DNA from: an uncultured Sphingobium sp.
GTDB taxonomy: Bacteria; Pseudomonadota; Alphaproteobacteria; Sphingomonadales; Sphingomonadaceae
Direction: 5' to 3'
DNA length: 7,297 bases
Assembly: GCA_946479185.1 (NCBI GenBank)
Contig: CAMLFF010000165.1
Location: forward strand, 1-7,297
A program made the position numbers and the translations under genes. Shown here one piece after another: positions 1-7,297 of the stretch (position 1 is the first letter of the stretch; each line of letters opens with the position of its first letter). The notes under the pieces were generated by a model. The model searched no databases. It saw nothing but the letters and a program-made list of their open reading frames with translations, and was not told the origin of the DNA.

Positions 1-69
1 AGGGGATCTATCAGGTGGGGCCTGCAGACGCGGCGTCTGGGTCTTCGTCCGACCAGCAATCGGTCCAGC
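1..69. other. Non-coding window edge with short palindrome
   Basis: This stretch lies downstream of the AI-2E family gene, and no start codon with a convincing reading frame is visible on either strand. It contains a perfect 7-base inverted repeat around a single central base (25-39, CAGACGC-G-GCGTCTG), which could fold as a 6-bp stem with a 3-base loop. No run of T follows it on the minus strand, so a terminator for the leftward operon is possible but weakly supported. The next gene, if any, lies outside the window. Confidence 0.4.
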
Positions 70-1230
70 TCAGGCCTCTTCGGCTTCCACGCGCTTCTTC
101 GCCCTGTCTTCCAGCATGGTCTTCATCATCGCCAGCATCGGGTCGGCCAGCGCGAGCCCCAATATGCCGAACAGGCTGCCGAACATGATCTGCGCCCCCA
201 GCACCAGCGCGGGTGGGATGTTCACCGCATGACGCGCAACGCTCGGCGTGATGAGGTAGCTCTCCACCGTCTGCACCGCGAAATAGATGCCGAGCGCAAT
301 CAGGCCGTGCTGCGTATCGACGGAAAAGCCCACCAGCGTAATCAGCACGCCGGAGATGATCGCGCCGATATTGGGCAGGAAGGCGAGCATGAAAGTGAGG
401 ATGCCGAGCAAGGTCGCCATCGGCACGCCCGCGATGGTGAGCAGCACGCCGGTCAGCAGGCCCGTCGCGACCATCCCTAACAATCGGGCGGCCATCAGGC
501 GGCGCAGGGTGGCGCCCAACTTGTCGAGCAGGTCCGCCATGCCCTCACGGTTGCTGCGCGGCGCGAACCAGCAGAGCCCCTTGGCGTAAATCGCTGGCTC
601 GACAGCAAGAAAGATGGCCAGCACCAGCATCATGATGACGCTGGAGAGAATGCCAGCGGCAGAGCTAAGCGCTGCTGTCACACGGCCAAGCGATCCGAGC
701 AATTGCTGGCCAGCCTGTTTGACCTCATCAAGACCGATATTGATGCCCCGGCTGCTCAGCCACGCCGAGAAGCGGTTGAATTGCGATTCGATAAGCGCGG
801 GCAATTGTGCGGCTTGCTCGGAAACCTGCGTGCCCGTCAGCCAGAAGGTCCAGGTCACGAACATGATGATGCCCAGCACCACGATGGTCAGCCGCCAGCC
901 TCGCCCGATCGGCAGCACGCGGCCCAGCAACCTCGTCCCGCCATCCAGCATCACCGCAATCACGATGGCAAACAGCACGAACAATAAGGGCTGAATGAGC
1001 AGCACGATCAGCGCCGCCGCTCCGATCACACCGATCCAGATGAGGGCGCGGCGCAGTTCGGACCAGAAGTCCGGCGACAGCGCGTCCATCGGCCCGGCCT
1101 CATGGTTGGCCTCAGAAGCCGCGCTTTTCTCAGGCCGGGCAGGGGAGGGCTTCACCACCGGTTTCACCGTTCGGCGCCGCGTCGTTGTGCTTGGCTTAGC
1201 GGCTGCAACGCTCGCCTTGCGCTCGGTCAC
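70..1230 (-). CDS. AI-2E family transporter (PF01594-type membrane protein)
   Basis: Predicted polytopic inner-membrane protein of 386 residues. After a basic, low-complexity N-terminal stretch (about 1-47) come two hydrophobic segments (about 62-98) and another at about 114-133. A soluble loop follows (about 135-190), then hydrophobic segments from about 192 to 362. The family's late signature is clear: PNIGA at 286-290, ESYLITPS at 323-330, IPPALVLGAQ at 338-347, and the FGxLGLALADP block at about 350-364. The name derives from the E. coli autoinducer-2 exporter TqsA, but most members have unknown substrates and some have been linked to ion antiport, so no substrate is assigned. The GTG start at 1230 overlaps the lepB stop (GTGA), but no Shine-Dalgarno precedes it. 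The ATG at 1089 (Met48) has GAGG eight bases upstream and directly precedes the conserved part, so the true protein may be 339 residues. The family call is firm; start and function are not. Confidence 0.88.
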   Translation of the reverse strand: MTERKASVAAAKPSTTTRRRTVKPVVKPSPARPEKSAASEANHEAGPMDALSPDFWSELRRALIWIGVIGAAALIVLLIQPLLFVLFAIVIAVMLDGGTRLLGRVLPIGRGWRLTIVVLGIIMFVTWTFWLTGTQVSEQAAQLPALIESQFNRFSAWLSSRGINIGLDEVKQAGQQLLGSLGRVTAALSSAAGILSSVIMMLVLAIFLAVEPAIYAKGLCWFAPRSNREGMADLLDKLGATLRRLMAARLLGMVATGLLTGVLLTIAGVPMATLLGILTFMLAFLPNIGAIISGVLITLVGFSVDTQHGLIALGIYFAVQTVESYLITPSVARHAVNIPPALVLGAQIMFGSLFGILGLALADPMLAMMKTMLEDRAKKRVEAEEA

Positions 1231-2168
1231 TTGGTCGCTGCCGCTGACGTTTCACTCTGCTCAGGATGAAGGGACATGCCCGCACGCCCGCTGCGGAAGC
1301 CAGAGAGCCAGGTCGCCGGATTGAGGCGCGTTGATCCATTCAGCGAGAAGGTGATGAAAACAGCCCGTCCGCCAATGGATTCCCAAGGCACCGCCCCACC
1401 AAGCCCCTGCTGCACAGCGGCCACGCGGCTATCCGCGCTATTGTCGCGATTGTCGCCCATCAGGAACACATGGCCGGGCGCGATCCGCTCAGGACCATAC
1501 CAATCCGTCTCGCGCGCACCCATGTCGATGATCTCGTAGCTGCGGCCATTGGGCAGCGTCTCGCGCTTCACCGGCAGCACGCACACTTCCGACCCATCCG
1601 GCTGCAACTGCAGTGCGCCGGGGAACTGGCGCGGGTCGCAGGGTGCATTGGCGTCCACCGGCATGCGCAGCGGCGGCAACGCCACTTGCTTCACCGGCAC
1701 ACCATTGATGATCACGACACCATCGCGCACCTCGAACAAATCGCCCGGCAAGCCAACGACGCGCTTGATATAATCCTCATTGCTGTGCTGCGGCGTCACG
1801 ATGACGATGTCGCCACGCTCCGGCAGGGAGCCCCAGACGCGGCCCTTCATAAAGGGCAGGGTGATGCCCCAGGCTTCCGGCGGACCGCGCAACACGATGC
1901 TGCGGAAAATCGCCGCCGGGTTGGGGATGGTGGGCGACACATAAGACCAGCCATAGGCATATTTGGTCACGATCAGCCGATCCCCAACCAGCATCGTCGG
2001 CATCATGGATTCCGAGGGGATGTAGAACGGCTTGGCGATGAAGCTGTGGAAACCCAGCACCGCAAGCAGCAGGAAAAGAATGCTTTTCAGCTCTGCCCAC
2101 CAGTCCGTGCCATTGCTGGAAACCTTGGCGCGCGTCTCACGCGTCCTGATCGTTGCGTCATCCGTCAC
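1227..2168 (-). CDS. lepB: Signal peptidase I
   Basis: Membrane-bound serine protease (family S26) that removes signal peptides from secreted proteins on the periplasmic face. The 313-residue protein has one clear N-terminal membrane segment (about 29-43). Next comes the catalytic serine motif PSESMMPT with Ser54, then the general-base motif [11 protein letters not shown] with Lys135, and the late box [11 protein letters not shown] at 238-248. Between Lys135 and that box lies an insertion of about 95 residues with two cysteines (177 and 196), as expected for the extended beta domain of Gram-negative enzymes. The start is GTG, supported by a GGAGG ten bases upstream and by a 4-base overlap with the acpS stop. 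Placement after acpS is typical of alphaproteobacteria, where rnc and era often follow; here an AI-2E family gene follows instead. Confidence 0.96.
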   Translation of the reverse strand: MTDDATIRTRETRAKVSSNGTDWWAELKSILFLLLAVLGFHSFIAKPFYIPSESMMPTMLVGDRLIVTKYAYGWSYVSPTIPNPAAIFRSIVLRGPPEAWGITLPFMKGRVWGSLPERGDIVIVTPQHSNEDYIKRVVGLPGDLFEVRDGVVIINGVPVKQVALPPLRMPVDANAPCDPRQFPGALQLQPDGSEVCVLPVKRETLPNGRSYEIIDMGARETDWYGPERIAPGHVFLMGDNRDNSADSRVAAVQQGLGGAVPWESIGGRAVFITFSLNGSTRLNPATWLSGFRSGRAGMSLHPEQSETSAAATK

Positions 2169-2566
2169 GGAAAGCGAGCCTCCAGAATGACGAATGCCTG
2201 AGCCCAGGGGTGATCGTCGGTCAATGTCAGGTGAACAAATAGGGTGGCGCCCGGTGGGGTCAAGGCATCGAGTCGCGCCTTTGCGCCTCCACTCAGCGCA
2301 AGGGTTGGCGCGCCGGAGGGGAGGTTGACCACGCCGATGTCCTTCATGAACACGCCAGCCTTGAAGCCGGTGCCGACAGCCTTGCTGAACGCTTCCTTCG
2401 CGGCGAAGCGCTTGGCGAAGGTTGCCGCACGGGTGAAGGGGCGTTTGTCAGCCTTGGCGATCTCCACCGGCGTAAAAACCCGCTGCTCGAATCGCGCCCC
2501 ATAGCGATCCAGCGAATTTTGAATTCGCTCGATGTTGCACAGGTCCGATCCGAGGCCGATGATCAT
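2165..2566 (-). CDS. acpS: Holo-[acyl-carrier-protein] synthase
   Basis: Transfers the 4'-phosphopantetheine arm of coenzyme A to a serine of apo-acyl carrier protein, activating it for fatty acid synthesis. The length of 133 residues is normal for the AcpS type. The N-terminal motif [12 protein letters not shown] carries the metal-binding Asp8, and the second signature [18 protein letters not shown] carries Glu58, also a magnesium ligand. The C-terminal stretch with [18 protein letters not shown] matches the conserved end of the family. The ATG start overlaps the pdxJ stop as ATGA. No Shine-Dalgarno is seen; the bases where it would lie form a 14-base palindrome. Position between pdxJ and lepB is the usual alphaproteobacterial order. 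No oddities in the protein. Confidence 0.96.
   Translation of the reverse strand: MIIGLGSDLCNIERIQNSLDRYGARFEQRVFTPVEIAKADKRPFTRAATFAKRFAAKEAFSKAVGTGFKAGVFMKDIGVVNLPSGAPTLALSGGAKARLDALTPPGATLFVHLTLTDDHPWAQAFVILEARFP
2179..2183 (-). promoter_or_regulatory. Strong ribosome binding site for lepB
   Basis: GGAGG on the minus strand, ten bases before the GTG start of lepB and inside the end of acpS. It is the only strong Shine-Dalgarno seen at the junctions inside the leftward operon, and it supports the GTG start. It also suggests lepB can be initiated independently as well as by coupling to acpS. Confidence 0.7.
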
Positions 2567-3306
2567 GCAGTGCCGCGCGCGGCATCCATAAGCCGGCGCA
2601 TCTGCGCCACGCTCTCGTCGAGGCCGAGAAAAATCGCCTCGCCGATGAGGAAATGCCCAATGTTGAGCTCCGCCACCTGTGGAATCGCGGCAATCGGCGC
2701 GACATTCTCATAGGTCAGCCCATGGCCAGCATGCGGCTCGATGCCATTCTTGGCGGCAAGCGCTGCCATATCGGTGATGCGGCGCAGCTCGCGCACGCGC
2801 TCATCGCCCTCGACTTCGCAATAGCGGCCTGTGTGCAGCTCCACGACCGGCACTTTAAGCCGCAGCGCTGCATCGATCTGCCGCTCATCGGCCTCGATGA
2901 ACAGCGACACCCTGCAACCAGCCTCGCCAAGCTGATCGACGATGGGCGCCAGCACATTATGCAATCCCGCCGCGTCCAGCCCGCCTTCAGTCGTGCGCTC
3001 CTCGCGCCGCTCGGGCACGAGGCACACCGCATGGGGACGGTGGCGCAGGGCAATCGCCAGCATTTCTTCCGTCGCCGCCATCTCGAAATTGAACGGGATG
3101 GTCAGCTCGCTTGAGAGCCGGGCGATGTCGCCGTCGGTAATATGCCGCCGGTCCTCACGCAAATGCGCGGTGATGCCATCGGCGCCCGCTTCCTGCGCGA
3201 TCAGGGCCGCGCGGAATGGGTCGGGATAGTCGGTGCCGCGCGCATTACGGATCGTCGCGACATGATCGATGTTGATGCCGAGCCGCAGATGAGCGGGCGC
3301 GCTCAT
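2563..3306 (-). CDS. pdxJ: Pyridoxine 5'-phosphate synthase
   Basis: Last step of the deoxyxylulose-5-phosphate-dependent vitamin B6 route: condenses 3-amino-2-oxopropyl phosphate with 1-deoxy-D-xylulose 5-phosphate to pyridoxine 5'-phosphate in the cytosol. The 247-residue length and TIM-barrel motifs are those of the family: [17 protein letters not shown] at 9-25, [14 protein letters not shown] at 43-56 with His48, NFEMA at 73-77 with Glu75, [15 protein letters not shown] at 95-109, ELHTGRYCE at 156-164, [11 protein letters not shown] at 192-202 and [14 protein letters not shown] at 213-226. The conserved catalytic histidines and glutamate appear intact. The ATG start overlaps the pyrE stop (ATGA) and has no good Shine-Dalgarno, which fits translational coupling. 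Within the operon it is the only cofactor-synthesis gene. Confidence 0.97.
   Translation of the reverse strand: MSAPAHLRLGINIDHVATIRNARGTDYPDPFRAALIAQEAGADGITAHLREDRRHITDGDIARLSSELTIPFNFEMAATEEMLAIALRHRPHAVCLVPERREERTTEGGLDAAGLHNVLAPIVDQLGEAGCRVSLFIEADERQIDAALRLKVPVVELHTGRYCEVEGDERVRELRRITDMAALAAKNGIEPHAGHGLTYENVAPIAAIPQVAELNIGHFLIGEAIFLGLDESVAQMRRLMDAARGTA
2571..2584. repeat. Perfect 14-base palindrome before the acpS start
   Basis: TGCCGCGCGCGGCA reads the same on both strands. It lies within the last codons of pdxJ and ends five bases upstream of the acpS ATG (mRNA sense). In RNA it could form a 5-bp stem with a CGCG loop over the place where a ribosome binding site would be. It may be chance in GC-rich coding sequence. 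Confidence 0.5.
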
Positions 3307-3881
3307 GCGCGGCTGCCGGGCTTTGTCGCGGGGATGGCTGCCAGCTCAGGCGGCAGTTCATCGGGATCATAAGCGGGGAAGTTGAGGCTCACGAGCGGGA
3401 AGAAAGGTACGCCAAGATTGGCCTCGCCTGCCGAGCGATCCACCAACGCTGCCTCGGCGATCACTTCGCCGCCCGCCAGCCGTACCGCTTCCATCGCCTG
3501 ACGCGAGGAAAGTCCGGTGGTCACCACATCTTCCACCATCAACACCTTCTGGCCGGGAGCAAGCTCAAAGCCGCGCCGGAAAATGAAGGTGCCTTGTGGA
3601 CGTTCGAGAAAAAGCGCGTCTTTGCCGAGTGCCCGACCCATCTCATGGCCGATGATGATGCCGCCCATCGCCGGGGAAACGACCACATCAATGGCCATGC
3701 GAATGTCGCGCGGCAACTGTTGGGCCAGCACGACCGCAAGGCGACCAGCGCGCTCCGGGTTCATCAAAACGCGCGCGCACTGGAGATAATTGGCGCTGTG
3801 CTTGCCTGATGAGAGCAAGAAATGGCCTTGGAGGAGAGCGTCGGCTGCCCGGAATTCCGCCAGCACTTCCGATTCTGTCAT
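3303..3881 (-). CDS. pyrE: Orotate phosphoribosyltransferase
   Basis: Converts orotate and PRPP to orotidine 5'-monophosphate in de novo pyrimidine synthesis. The chosen protein has 192 residues. The PRPP-binding motif [13 protein letters not shown] at 113-125 has the acidic pair Glu117-Asp118 and the TTG loop. An earlier [11 protein letters not shown] block (24-34) and the mid-region [17 protein letters not shown] (69-85) fit the shorter subfamily also seen in thermophiles and many alphaproteobacteria. The frame stays open upstream to an ATG at 3980, but that 33-residue extension has no family character and would begin upstream of the likely promoter (3913-3941), so MTESEV at 3881 is preferred. 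Its ribosome binding site is weak (AGGA about 12 bases upstream). First gene of the leftward operon. Confidence 0.95.
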   Translation of the reverse strand: MTESEVLAEFRAADALLQGHFLLSSGKHSANYLQCARVLMNPERAGRLAVVLAQQLPRDIRMAIDVVVSPAMGGIIIGHEMGRALGKDALFLERPQGTFIFRRGFELAPGQKVLMVEDVVTTGLSSRQAMEAVRLAGGEVIAEAALVDRSAGEANLGVPFFPLVSLNFPAYDPDELPPELAAIPATKPGSRA

Positions 3882-3912
3882 CTTGTCTGTGATCCTGCTG
3901 TGTCGAGCCGGG

Positions 3913-3941
3913 CAGATAGCGGTGGATCGACCGACAATCAA
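3913..3941 (-). promoter_or_regulatory. Candidate promoter of the pyrE-pdxJ-acpS-lepB operon
   Basis: On the minus strand, TTGATT (3936-3941) and TATCTG (3913-3918) are separated by 17 bases, a sigma70-like arrangement. A start of transcription near 3906 would leave a leader of about 25 bases before the chosen pyrE ATG. The -10 match is modest, so this is a candidate only. Confidence 0.4.
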
Positions 3942-4005
3942 CGTCCCGTCTGGCCCTCCGTTTGGCGGCCCATCCCGCATCGCGCATTTAGGCCCATTTC
4001 AACGC

Positions 4006-4034
4006 TTGAGGCATCGGGAATGGCTGCGTATAGG
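4006..4034 (+). promoter_or_regulatory. Candidate promoter of the coxB-ctaD operon
   Basis: TTGAGG (4006-4011) and TATAGG (4029-4034) are separated by exactly 17 bases, a good sigma70-like match in a GC-rich context. Predicted transcription would start near 4041 and give a leader of about 72 bases before coxB. Both boxes lie between the divergent genes, where an oxidase promoter is expected. Confidence 0.5.
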
Positions 4035-4047
4035 GGCGCGGAGACGA

Positions 4048-4089
4048 ATGAAGGGGGGCCGCTCTCCACAAGGGGGGATCGCGGCCTAA
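4048..4089 (+). promoter_or_regulatory. Leader ORF and repeats upstream of coxB
   Basis: A 13-codon ORF (MKGGRSPQGGIAA, stop TAA at 4087-4089) ends 23 bases before the coxB start and has GGAG four bases upstream of its ATG. It encloses a direct repeat, AAGGGGGG at 4051-4058 and 4070-4077. It also encloses a 6-bp inverted repeat, GGCCGC at 4057-4062 and GCGGCC at 4081-4086. These could be a leader peptide, an mRNA structure or a protein-binding site in the coxB leader, or chance. The predicted transcription start lies almost at the GGAG, so translation of this ORF is uncertain. Confidence 0.25.
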
Positions 4090-4112
4090 AATATCGAAAG
4101 CAGGTCGACCGC

Positions 4113-5156
4113 ATGAGTAGAAGAATCAATGCCGTCATGATGGCGATTGCTCTGGGCTTTGGCGCAGCAGCATCCTCATCTGCCGTTGCGCAGACTGAGG
4201 CCGCGACAGCGCCGCAGTCCGTGGCAGCAGAGCCAGCAGCAGAGGCAGTGTCCAACACAGCAGCGCCAGCGGCAGACGTCGCGCCAGCTTTTGATCATGC
4301 CAAGCCAGTCGCGGGAATCGGTCAGCCGGCCCCGGGCGAAGTGACGTTCCAGGAGCAGGTAACGGCCAACGGCGAATATGCGCTGTGGATGCACGATGCG
4401 CTCCTGCTGCCGCTGATCACGGTGATCTCGCTGTTCGTTCTCGGTCTGCTGCTCTGGTGCGTCGTGCGGTATCGCCGCGCAGCCAATCCGGTGGCCTCGC
4501 GCACGTCGCACAACACCTTCATCGAGATCGTGTGGACGCTGGCGCCGGTGCTGATCCTCATCGGCATCGCGATTCCTTCAATCGACCTGCTCGCCAAGCA
4601 GTTCAAGCCAGCGCCTGCAAATGCCATCACCATCAAGGTGACAGGCTATCAGTGGTATTGGGGCTATGAATATCCCGACAATGGCATTGGCGAATTTGTT
4701 TCCAACATGCTGCCGCCTGAAGAGGCGCTCAAGCGTGGCGAGCCTCGCCTGCTTGGTGTTGATAACCGCGTGGTTGTGCCTGTCGGCGTGCCGATCAAGT
4801 TCATCATCACCGCGTCTGACGTGATCCACAGCTTCTCCGTTCCAGCCTTCTGGCTGAAGGAAGATGCCGTGCCGGGTCGCCTCAACGAGAAGACCATCAC
4901 CATCGAGAAGGAAGGCCTGTATTACGGCGTCTGCTCCGAGCTTTGCGGTGCGCGTCATGGCTTCATGCCAATCGCAGTCGAGGTGGTGAGCCAGGCCCGT
5001 TTCGCGCAGTGGGTGCAATCACAGGGCGGCACGATGGCGGGTCAAGCGGCGGCTGAGCCTGCTGCCGCCGCGCCAGCCGCTGCCGCACCGGCTGCTCCTG
5101 AGCCTGCTGCCGCCAATGCTGCTGCGCCCGTCGCCGCGCCAGCCACTTCGTCCTGA
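4113..5156 (+). CDS. coxB: Cytochrome c oxidase subunit II (CuA subunit)
   Basis: Accepts electrons from cytochrome c at the binuclear CuA centre and passes them to heme a of subunit I in the aa3 oxidase. From the start chosen (347 residues) there is a signal peptide ending at AVAQ (cleavage near 26) and an Ala/Pro/Glu-rich linker (about 27-75). Two membrane helices follow (about 98-117 and 138-158), then the aromatic electron-entry motif [10 protein letters not shown] (178-187) and the periplasmic cupredoxin domain. All CuA ligands are present: His239, Cys274, Glu276 (backbone), Cys278, His282 and Met285. An Ala/Pro-rich tail (about 311-347) follows the domain. The frame stays open upstream to 3822, but those 97 codons overlap pyrE antisense and have no family character. 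The ATG at 4113 directly precedes the signal peptide and has AGG nine bases upstream. Eleven bases separate it from ctaD. Confidence 0.97.
   Translation: MSRRINAVMMAIALGFGAAASSSAVAQTEAATAPQSVAAEPAAEAVSNTAAPAADVAPAFDHAKPVAGIGQPAPGEVTFQEQVTANGEYALWMHDALLLPLITVISLFVLGLLLWCVVRYRRAANPVASRTSHNTFIEIVWTLAPVLILIGIAIPSIDLLAKQFKPAPANAITIKVTGYQWYWGYEYPDNGIGEFVSNMLPPEEALKRGEPRLLGVDNRVVVPVGVPIKFIITASDVIHSFSVPAFWLKEDAVPGRLNEKTITIEKEGLYYGVCSELCGARHGFMPIAVEVVSQARFAQWVQSQGGTMAGQAAAEPAAAAPAAAAPAAPEPAAANAAAPVAAPATSS
5054..5114 (+). repeat. In-frame 16-base direct repeat in the coxB tail
   Basis: TGAGCCTGCTGCCGCC occurs at 5054-5069 and again at 5099-5114. The offset is 45 bases, exactly 15 codons, so both copies encode the same Glu-Pro-Ala run in the Ala/Pro-rich C-terminal tail of subunit II. 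This suggests growth of the tail by repeat duplication. Confidence 0.7.
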
Positions 5157-5159
5157 GGG
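5155..5159 (+). promoter_or_regulatory. Ribosome binding site of ctaD overlapping the coxB stop
   Basis: GAGGG begins at the second base of the coxB TGA and lies eight bases before the ctaD ATG. It supports the ATG at 5168 and implies that ribosomes finishing coxB are placed to initiate ctaD, which would help balanced synthesis of subunits II and I. Confidence 0.6.
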
Positions 5160-5167
5160 TACCGACC

Positions 5168-6838
5168 ATGACAACGACAACCGCAGAAGATTTCCATGGC
5201 GGCCATGCTCACGACGATCATGACGCCGATCACAAGCCAGCATTCTTTTCCCGCTGGTTCATGTCCACCAACCATAAGGACATCGGCACACTCTATTTGA
5301 TTTTCGCGATTATCGCGGGCGTCATCGGTGGTGCCATTTCCGGCTTGATGCGCGCCGAGCTCGCTCAGCCCGGCATTCAATATCTCCAGATGTGGGCGCA
5401 ATATTCGGACGGCGCGGATGCGACGATCGATCAGGCCTATCATCTGTGGAACGTCCTGATCACGGCGCACGGCCTGATCATGGTGTTCTTCATGGTCATG
5501 CCGGCCATCATCGGCGGCTTTGGCAACTGGTTCGTTCCGATCATGATCGGCGCGCCAGACATGGCCTTCCCGCGCATGAACAATGTCAGCTTCTGGCTGC
5601 TCGTTCCTGCGTTCCTGCTGCTGCTCGGCTCCACCTTCGTGCCCGGCGGCACGGGCAATGGCGCGGGCACCGGCTGGACGGTCTATGCACCGCTCTCGAC
5701 CTCGGGTAGCCCTGGACCTGCCGTGGATATGGCGATCCTTTCGCTCCACATCGCCGGCGCAAGCTCCATTTTGGGCGCGGTGAACTTCATCACGACCATC
5801 TTCAACATGCGCGCACCGGGCATGACGATCCACAAGATGCCCTTGTTCGTCTGGTCCGTGCTCGTCACTGCCTTCCTCCTGCTGCTCGCGCTTCCGGTGC
5901 TTGCTGCGGCCATCACCATGCTGCTCACGGATCGCAACTTCGGTACGGTCTTCTATGATGCGGCTGGCGGCGGTGATCCCGTGCTGTATCAGCATCTCTT
6001 CTGGTTCTTCGGCCATCCTGAAGTTTACATCATGATCTTGCCCGGCTTCGGCATTGTCAGCCAGATCGTGTCGACCTTCAGCCGCAAGCCTGTGTTCGGT
6101 TATCTCGGCATGGCTTATGCCATGGTCGCGATCGGCGTCGTCGGCTTCATCGTGTGGGCGCACCACATGTTCACCACCGGCATGAGCGTGAACGTGAAGA
6201 TGTACTTCACGGCGGCAACCATGGTCATCGCGGTGCCAACCGGCGTCAAGATCTTCTCCTGGATCGCAACGATGTGGGGCGGTTCGCTGACCTTCAAGAC
6301 GCCGATGGTGTGGTCGCTTGGCTTCATCTTCATGTTCACCGTTGGTGGCGTGACCGGCGTCGTGCTCGCCAATGGCGGCATCGATGATAACCTGCACGAC
6401 ACCTATTATGTGGTCGCACACTTCCACTATGTGCTCTCGCTCGGTGCCGTCTTCTCGCTCTTCGCCGGTTTCTATTACTGGTTCCCGAAGATGAGCGGTC
6501 GCATGTACAGCGAGTTCCTCGGCCAGCTCCACTTCTGGGTGTTCTTCGTCGGCGTGAACATCATGTTCTTCCCGATGCACTTCCTGGGGATGAGCGGCAT
6601 GCAGCGCCGCGTGCCGGATTATACGGACGCGCTGGCCTACTGGAACGGCATTGCATCGTTCGGTTATATCCTGATGGCGGCTGGCGTCGGCATCTGGTTC
6701 CTGAACATCATCTATTCGTTCACGGCTGGTAAGGTCGCTGCGGGCAATCCGTGGGGCGAGGGCGCGACGACGCTGGAATGGACCCTGTCCAGCCCGCCGC
6801 CCTATCACCAGTTCGAGACGCTGCCAGTCATCGACTGA
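5168..6838 (+). CDS. ctaD: Cytochrome c oxidase subunit I (aa3 type)
   Basis: Catalytic subunit of the heme-copper oxidase that reduces oxygen to water and pumps protons across the inner membrane; 556 residues with about twelve membrane helices. Ligands are complete: heme a by His101 and His420, heme a3 by His418, CuB by His283, His332 and His333, with Tyr287 in HPEVY for the His-Tyr cross-link. Channel residues follow the Paracoccus enzyme at an offset of seven: Asp131 and Asn138 at the D-channel mouth, Glu285, Thr358 and Lys361 of the K-channel. This is the A1 type. The N-terminus before the first helix is His/Asp-rich (residues 10-22, six His), then [19 protein letters not shown]. The ATG is supported by GAGGG eight bases upstream. 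Second gene of the oxidase unit; assembly needs heme A made from the product of ctaB downstream. Confidence 0.98.
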   Translation: MTTTTAEDFHGGHAHDDHDADHKPAFFSRWFMSTNHKDIGTLYLIFAIIAGVIGGAISGLMRAELAQPGIQYLQMWAQYSDGADATIDQAYHLWNVLITAHGLIMVFFMVMPAIIGGFGNWFVPIMIGAPDMAFPRMNNVSFWLLVPAFLLLLGSTFVPGGTGNGAGTGWTVYAPLSTSGSPGPAVDMAILSLHIAGASSILGAVNFITTIFNMRAPGMTIHKMPLFVWSVLVTAFLLLLALPVLAAAITMLLTDRNFGTVFYDAAGGGDPVLYQHLFWFFGHPEVYIMILPGFGIVSQIVSTFSRKPVFGYLGMAYAMVAIGVVGFIVWAHHMFTTGMSVNVKMYFTAATMVIAVPTGVKIFSWIATMWGGSLTFKTPMVWSLGFIFMFTVGGVTGVVLANGGIDDNLHDTYYVVAHFHYVLSLGAVFSLFAGFYYWFPKMSGRMYSEFLGQLHFWVFFVGVNIMFFPMHFLGMSGMQRRVPDYTDALAYWNGIASFGYILMAAGVGIWFLNIIYSFTAGKVAAGNPWGEGATTLEWTLSSPPPYHQFETLPVID

Positions 6839-6848
6839 GCATGAAATC

Positions 6849-6885
6849 TCAGGCGGTCGATGGGACAGTCCAGCCGACCGCCTGA
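6849..6885. terminator. Perfect 11-bp hairpin after ctaD
   Basis: TCAGGCGGTCG (6849-6859) and its exact reverse complement CGACCGCCTGA (6875-6885) enclose a 15-base loop, beginning ten bases after the ctaD stop. It has the position and strength of a terminator or a 3'-end stabilising structure. No run of T follows on the plus strand, so it may permit read-through to ctaB, protect the coxB-ctaD mRNA, or act as a processing site. Confidence 0.5.
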
Positions 6886-6900
6886 CCTGAATTTGGATCT

Positions 6901-6924
6901 TCGAGGGCGCAGCGGCGCCCTCGA
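6901..6924. terminator. Perfect 10-bp GC-rich hairpin before ctaB
   Basis: TCGAGGGCGC (6901-6910) and GCGCCCTCGA (6915-6924) form a perfect 10-bp stem with the 4-base loop AGCG, ending 16 bases before the ctaB start. No T-run follows. Together with the hairpin at 6849-6885 it fills most of the ctaD-ctaB gap. It could be a second terminator or attenuator that lowers ctaB expression relative to the oxidase subunits. Confidence 0.5.
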
Positions 6925-6940
6925 TGGTGTATAAGAGCAA

Positions 6941-7297
6941 ATGACCCAGATTGAGCAGAGGCCGGACGTTTTGGCGAGTGAAGCACCAATGCTGATGAGC
7001 GACAGGGCGGCATCCTCCGTCCCGATGCCCGCGGACTGGCGTGATCTGCTCGCGCTGACCAAGCCGCGCGTGCTGACGCTGGTGGTGTTTACAGGCCTTT
7101 GCGGCTTGCTCATCGCGCCGGGGAATCTCTCGCCCGTGCTCGGCTTTACCGCCATTCTATGCATCGCACTTGGCGGAATAGCCGGGTGCGCGACGGTGCC
7201 GGATATTGCCCCGCCCCAGGCGGTCGGCATGGTCACCCCCCAAATCGTCGGCAGGCATGGGCCGGAAAGCGCGTCCTCGAAGTCGTACGTTCGCTCC
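6941..7297 (+). CDS. ctaB: Heme O synthase (protoheme IX farnesyltransferase), partial
   Basis: UbiA-family membrane prenyltransferase that attaches a farnesyl group to heme b to give heme O, the precursor of heme A for the aa3 oxidase encoded upstream. Only 119 codons fall in the window. Residues 31-78 are typical: [15 protein letters not shown] with the conserved KPR (41-43), then [14 protein letters not shown] and [12 protein letters not shown], the first membrane helices. After about residue 80 to 84 the frame stays open but no longer resembles the family. The expected ALNxWY(E/D)AD(I/L)D prenyl-diphosphate motif is absent. The last 100 to 120 bases may be chimeric, erroneous or a genuinely altered gene. 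The start is uncertain: the ATG at 6941 has only a weak AAGAG three bases upstream, and in-frame ATGs at 6989, 6995 and 7025 are alternatives, the last giving the more usual MPADWRD start. Confidence 0.8.
   Translation, partial: MTQIEQRPDVLASEAPMLMSDRAASSVPMPADWRDLLALTKPRVLTLVVFTGLCGLLIAPGNLSPVLGFTAILCIALGGIAGCATVPDIAPPQAVGMVTPQIVGRHGPESASSKSYVRS

Overview
The window looks like chromosomal housekeeping DNA from an alphaproteobacterium, most likely a sphingomonad (Sphingomonadales). The grounds are the GC-rich codon use (roughly 60% by eye), an A1-type aa3 cytochrome oxidase cluster with Ala-rich subunit II, a heme O synthase N-terminus of sphingomonad flavour, and the alphaproteobacterial neighbourhood pdxJ-acpS-lepB. 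The order is judged from protein character, not from a database search, and the genus is not resolved.

The layout is two divergent transcription units. Leftward (minus strand, 3881 down to 70) runs a tight five-gene unit: pyrE (orotate phosphoribosyltransferase), pdxJ (pyridoxine 5'-phosphate synthase), acpS (holo-ACP synthase), lepB (signal peptidase I) and an AI-2E family membrane protein. Each stop codon overlaps the next start by four bases (ATGA, ATGA, GTGA, GTGA), so the five are probably one mRNA with coupled translation. Rightward (plus strand, from 4113) run coxB and ctaD (subunits II and I of cytochrome c oxidase) and the start of ctaB (heme O synthase), which supplies the heme precursor for that oxidase. 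All CuA, CuB, heme a/a3 and proton-channel residues looked for are present.

The 231-base gap between pyrE and coxB carries a plausible sigma70-like promoter for each direction, and a 13-codon leader ORF with repeats in front of coxB. The 102-base gap between ctaD and ctaB holds two consecutive perfect hairpins. Positions 1-69 contain no recognisable gene, only a short palindrome.

No new defence, mobile or biosynthetic system is visible. The points most worth a second look are the sudden loss of heme O synthase similarity at about 7180-7195, which suggests a junction, an assembly fault or a broken gene; the AI-2E gene in the place where rnc-era often follows lepB; and the structured leader and spacer elements around the oxidase genes.
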